7,704 nt of DNA from Desulfobacteraceae bacterium (GTDB taxonomy: Bacteria; Desulfobacterota; Desulfobacteria; Desulfobacterales; Desulfobacteraceae): NCBI GenBank assembly GCA_022712835.1, contig JAFLJU010000176.1, positions 1 to 7,704 on the forward strand, read 5' to 3'. This document shows, piece by piece, positions 5,994 to 7,704 of this stretch (its first letter is position 1; every line of letters begins with the position of its first letter). The position numbers were made by a program, and so were the translations under genes. The notes under the pieces were generated by a model. That model searched no databases. It was not told where the DNA came from and saw nothing but the letters and a program-made list of their open reading frames with translations.

Positions 5994-7289
5994 TTATAAA
6001 ACTACTGAGGCGATGAGAAATGCCAGGAGCACTGACAGGACAATGGTCAGTGTACCTGGGATTATAAACGGATGGTCAAACACATATTTACCGATCCGGG
6101 TGGAGCCGGTGTCATCAAATTCCACGGCTGCCAGCAGGGTCGGGTAGGTGGGCAGCACAAACAAAGCGCTGACCGCAGCAAAGGAGGCAACGGCTGCCAC
6201 GGGACTCACGCCCAGTGCCAGGGCTGCTGGCATCAATGCCTTGGTGGTAGCCGCCTGGGAGTAGAGCAGCATGGCGGCAAAAAACAGCACAACGGCCAAC
6301 AGCCAGGGTTTGGATTCCAATAGTCTTCCGGCAAAAATGTTAATTTCCTCAATGTGGGCGGTGACGAAAGTGGTACCTAACCAGGCAACCCCCAGCACAC
6401 AGATACAGGCGCTCATGCCGGATTTAAAGGTGGCCGCGTCCAGCACTTTTGTGGTTTCGATCCTACATACCAGGGAGATGAGCGTCGCCACGGTGAGCAT
6501 GATGGTCATGATCGCAGAGTCCCGTGCCATCACAGGATCTTTGACCCCACTAATGGCGGTTGCATAGGAGACAACCGCGACAATGCCAACAGCAAAAATC
6601 AGCACGGAGATTTTGGCCCTGGGCAGCAGATCCTTTTCCTGACGCTGGCTGGATGCTTTCTTGACCAGTCCCTTACTTAAACGATCCTGATAAATCGGGT
6701 CATCGGCAAGATCTTTGCCTAAAAAATTGGTTACCACAGCAGCCAACATACAGGCGATAAAGGTAGATGGAATAGCAATGGTCAGAAGCTGAATATAACT
6801 GATCCCCACTTTTTCCAATTCACTTGCAAAAAACACCACGGCAGCGGAAATGGGAGAAGCGGTGATGGCCACCTGGGAGGCAACCGTGGCAATAGCCAAG
6901 GGCCTGGAGGGCCGAATTCCCTTTTCCTTGGCAACCTCTGCGATCACCGGCAGAGTGGAAAAAGCCGTGTGGCCGGTACCGGCCAGCAGGGTCATGAGAT
7001 AGGTGACCAGCGGGGCATAAAAGGTGATATATTTTGGGTTCTTTCGCAATATTTTCTCAGCCAGATAAACCAGGTAATCCAGACCTCCCGCCACCTGCAT
7101 GGCTGCGACGGCAGAAATCACTGCCATGATGATGAGAATGACATCCGTCGGTATGGCGCCCGGTTTAACCCCGAAACCCACTGCCAGAACCAATACACCA
7201 AAGCCACCGGCAAATCCGATGCCGATGCTGCCCAGACGCGCTCCCAGCCAGATAAACAATAACACGATAAAAAGTTCCATTATCCACAT
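5994..7289 (-). CDS. dcuA: Anaerobic C4-dicarboxylate transporter DcuA
   Basis: This inner-membrane carrier exchanges or takes up aspartate, fumarate, malate and succinate. Its 431 residues match the ~433 of E. coli DcuA, and the similarity runs end to end: GARLGSIGIGFAGGFGVLVL (16-35), AMQVAGGLDYLV (63-74), RKNPKYITF (82-90), AGTGHTAFSTLPVIAEVAKE, ITASPISAAVV (142-152), FKSGMSACICVLGVAWLG, LLYSQAATTKALMP, LPTYPTLLAAVEFDDTGSTR and HPFIIPGTL. The segments AGGLDYLV and SACICVLGVAWLG are closer to DcuA than to DcuB. The whole protein is a series of hydrophobic helices with one hydrophilic central loop (~190-225), as in the family. The start at 7289 (MWIM) is chosen because AGGAA lies 7 bp upstream (complement of 7297-7301); the second Met would be 16 bp away. 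It is the first gene of a probable two-gene operon with the aspartase, the reverse of the E. coli aspA-dcuA order. Confidence 0.96.
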   Translation of the reverse strand: MWIMELFIVLLFIWLGARLGSIGIGFAGGFGVLVLAVGFGVKPGAIPTDVILIIMAVISAVAAMQVAGGLDYLVYLAEKILRKNPKYITFYAPLVTYLMTLLAGTGHTAFSTLPVIAEVAKEKGIRPSRPLAIATVASQVAITASPISAAVVFFASELEKVGISYIQLLTIAIPSTFIACMLAAVVTNFLGKDLADDPIYQDRLSKGLVKKASSQRQEKDLLPRAKISVLIFAVGIVAVVSYATAISGVKDPVMARDSAIMTIMLTVATLISLVCRIETTKVLDAATFKSGMSACICVLGVAWLGTTFVTAHIEEINIFAGRLLESKPWLLAVVLFFAAMLLYSQAATTKALMPAALALGVSPVAAVASFAAVSALFVLPTYPTLLAAVEFDDTGSTRIGKYVFDHPFIIPGTLTIVLSVLLAFLIASVVL

Positions 7290-7443
7290 ACGTCTTTTCC
7301 TTTTTTTATTTAGGGGAGTTGATAGGAGCCGCTCAGATCTTTGGCGTGGCCCCCATGCAGATTCCGCTGAACCTTAGAAAATGATGTCATTTGTTTATCA
7401 CACCCCACCCGTATGAACAACCACTTTTCCCTGAATAGTGTCC

Positions 7444-7459
7444 ATTGGGATCGTCCAAT
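7444..7459. promoter_or_regulatory. Short dyad, possible operator
   Basis: ATTGG (7444-7448) and CCAAT (7455-7459) form an inverted repeat around a 6-bp centre that contains GATC. It lies between the two divergent genes and upstream of the candidate promoters in both directions. Five-bp arms occur easily by chance, so this is only a candidate regulator site. Confidence 0.2.
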
Positions 7460-7509
7460 CTGACAAGGGTTTGAGGGTAATATCCGGTTGACATCCAGGT
7501 AAGTTTTCC

Positions 7510-7538
7510 TTGACTTTAACTCTTGATTTTCCTAATTA
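7510..7538 (+). promoter_or_regulatory. Candidate sigma-70 promoter for the lipoprotein gene
   Basis: TTGACT (7510-7515) is followed by a 17-bp spacer and TAATTA (7533-7538) in an A+T-rich stretch. Transcription would start near 7545, leaving about 55 nt of leader. A perfect TTGACA lies further upstream at 7488-7493 but has no good -10 at the right distance. Confidence 0.35.
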
Positions 7539-7599
7539 GAATACAGATTCATAAAATAGCCAGATTTGGCCCACTTGTTTAACCTGGATGGTAAAAAGA

Positions 7600-7704
7600 A
7601 TGAAATATACGATTAGAACAATGGTGATGTTTTTGTTTGCCCTTTGCTTTATTTCAGCCTGTCAAAAGGAAGAGGTGGCTGCCCCGCCCCCCCCGCCTCC
7701 GGAA
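7600..7704 (+). CDS. Lipoprotein with poly-proline linker, probable RND periplasmic adaptor subunit (N-terminus only)
   Basis: Thirty-five codons are visible before the window ends. They encode a charged start (MKYTIRT), a hydrophobic stretch (MVMFLFALCF) and the lipobox ISAC, with Cys21 as the expected lipidated residue. QKEEVAAPPPPPPE follows. The sequence shows a signal-peptidase-II lipoprotein export signal. A short charged/alanine stretch and a proline run directly after the cysteine is typical of AcrA/MexA-type RND adaptor proteins, so a second efflux operon may begin here; that is inference from the linker alone. The start is uncertain: ATG at 7600 has a weak GGATGG upstream, and an in-frame ATG at 7588 would add MVKR. 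An 8-C tract (7687-7694) lies in the proline codons. Confidence 0.8.
   Translation, partial: MKYTIRTMVMFLFALCFISACQKEEVAAPPPPPPE

Larger units (their letters stand above)
7290..7599. other. Divergent intergenic region between dcuA and the lipoprotein gene
   Basis: These 310 bp hold no convincing gene and should contain the promoters for both directions. On the - strand, TTGTTC (complement of 7415-7420) with TAAACA (complement of 7392-7397) 17 bp downstream is a weak candidate for dcuA, leaving a leader of about 100 nt. It overlaps a TGTGA half-site (complement of 7398-7402) that lacks a proper second half. A small dyad lies at 7444-7459. No riboswitch, RNA gene or intrinsic terminator is evident. 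Confidence 0.5.

Noticed and set aside
7384..7402. CRP/FNR-like site upstream of dcuA
   Set aside because: One TGTGA half is good, but the partner half is missing at the required 6-bp spacing and the FNR pattern TTGAT-N4-ATCAA is not met.
7566..7580. Sigma-54 promoter (TTGGCCCACTTGTTT) before the lipoprotein gene
   Set aside because: The GG is present, but there is no GC 12 bp downstream as the -24/-12 pattern requires.

Overview
The window is ordinary bacterial chromosome, roughly half G+C by eye, densely coding and Gram-negative: it encodes an RND inner-membrane pump, a TolC-type outer-membrane channel and a lipoprotein. The DcuA plus aspartase pair implies anaerobic C4-dicarboxylate and aspartate metabolism. 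The architectures (TolC with an N-terminal binding-protein domain, aspartase with a cyclic-nucleotide-type domain) and the codon style would fit a Desulfobacterota (deltaproteobacterial) anaerobe. That placement is an inference, not something the sequence proves.

Left block, + strand (1-3901): the C-terminal third of an RND efflux permease enters from the left edge. After 35 bp comes an 823-residue fusion of a periplasmic ABC_sub_bind-like domain and a full TolC-family outer-membrane factor, then a small SMR exporter of the SugE/Gdx (guanidinium) type. The permease and TolC genes look like the end of a tripartite efflux operon whose adaptor would lie upstream. The SMR gene lies between two stretches of short degenerate tandem repeats that share an exact 12-mer. 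Related repeats in inverted orientation sit inside the signal-peptide coding region of the TolC gene. A strong intrinsic terminator at 3976-4013 closes the block and probably serves the convergent operon as well.

Right block, - strand (7289-4076): dcuA (aspartate/fumarate/succinate exchanger) is followed after 54 bp by a 620-residue aspartate ammonia-lyase with an N-terminal CRP-like sensor domain. Together they would import aspartate, deaminate it to fumarate and ammonia, and exchange or respire the C4-dicarboxylate. In the sensor domain the phosphate-binding arginine expected in cAMP-binding proteins is not at its usual place.

Right edge, + strand (7600-7704): a 310-bp divergent intergenic region precedes the first 35 codons of a lipoprotein with a poly-proline linker. 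It is probably the periplasmic adaptor of a second RND pump, and it carries an 8-C tract.

No RNA genes, CRISPR arrays, IS elements or phage features were seen. The two domain fusions and the dispersed short-repeat family are the most unusual content. I see no clearly new multi-gene system.
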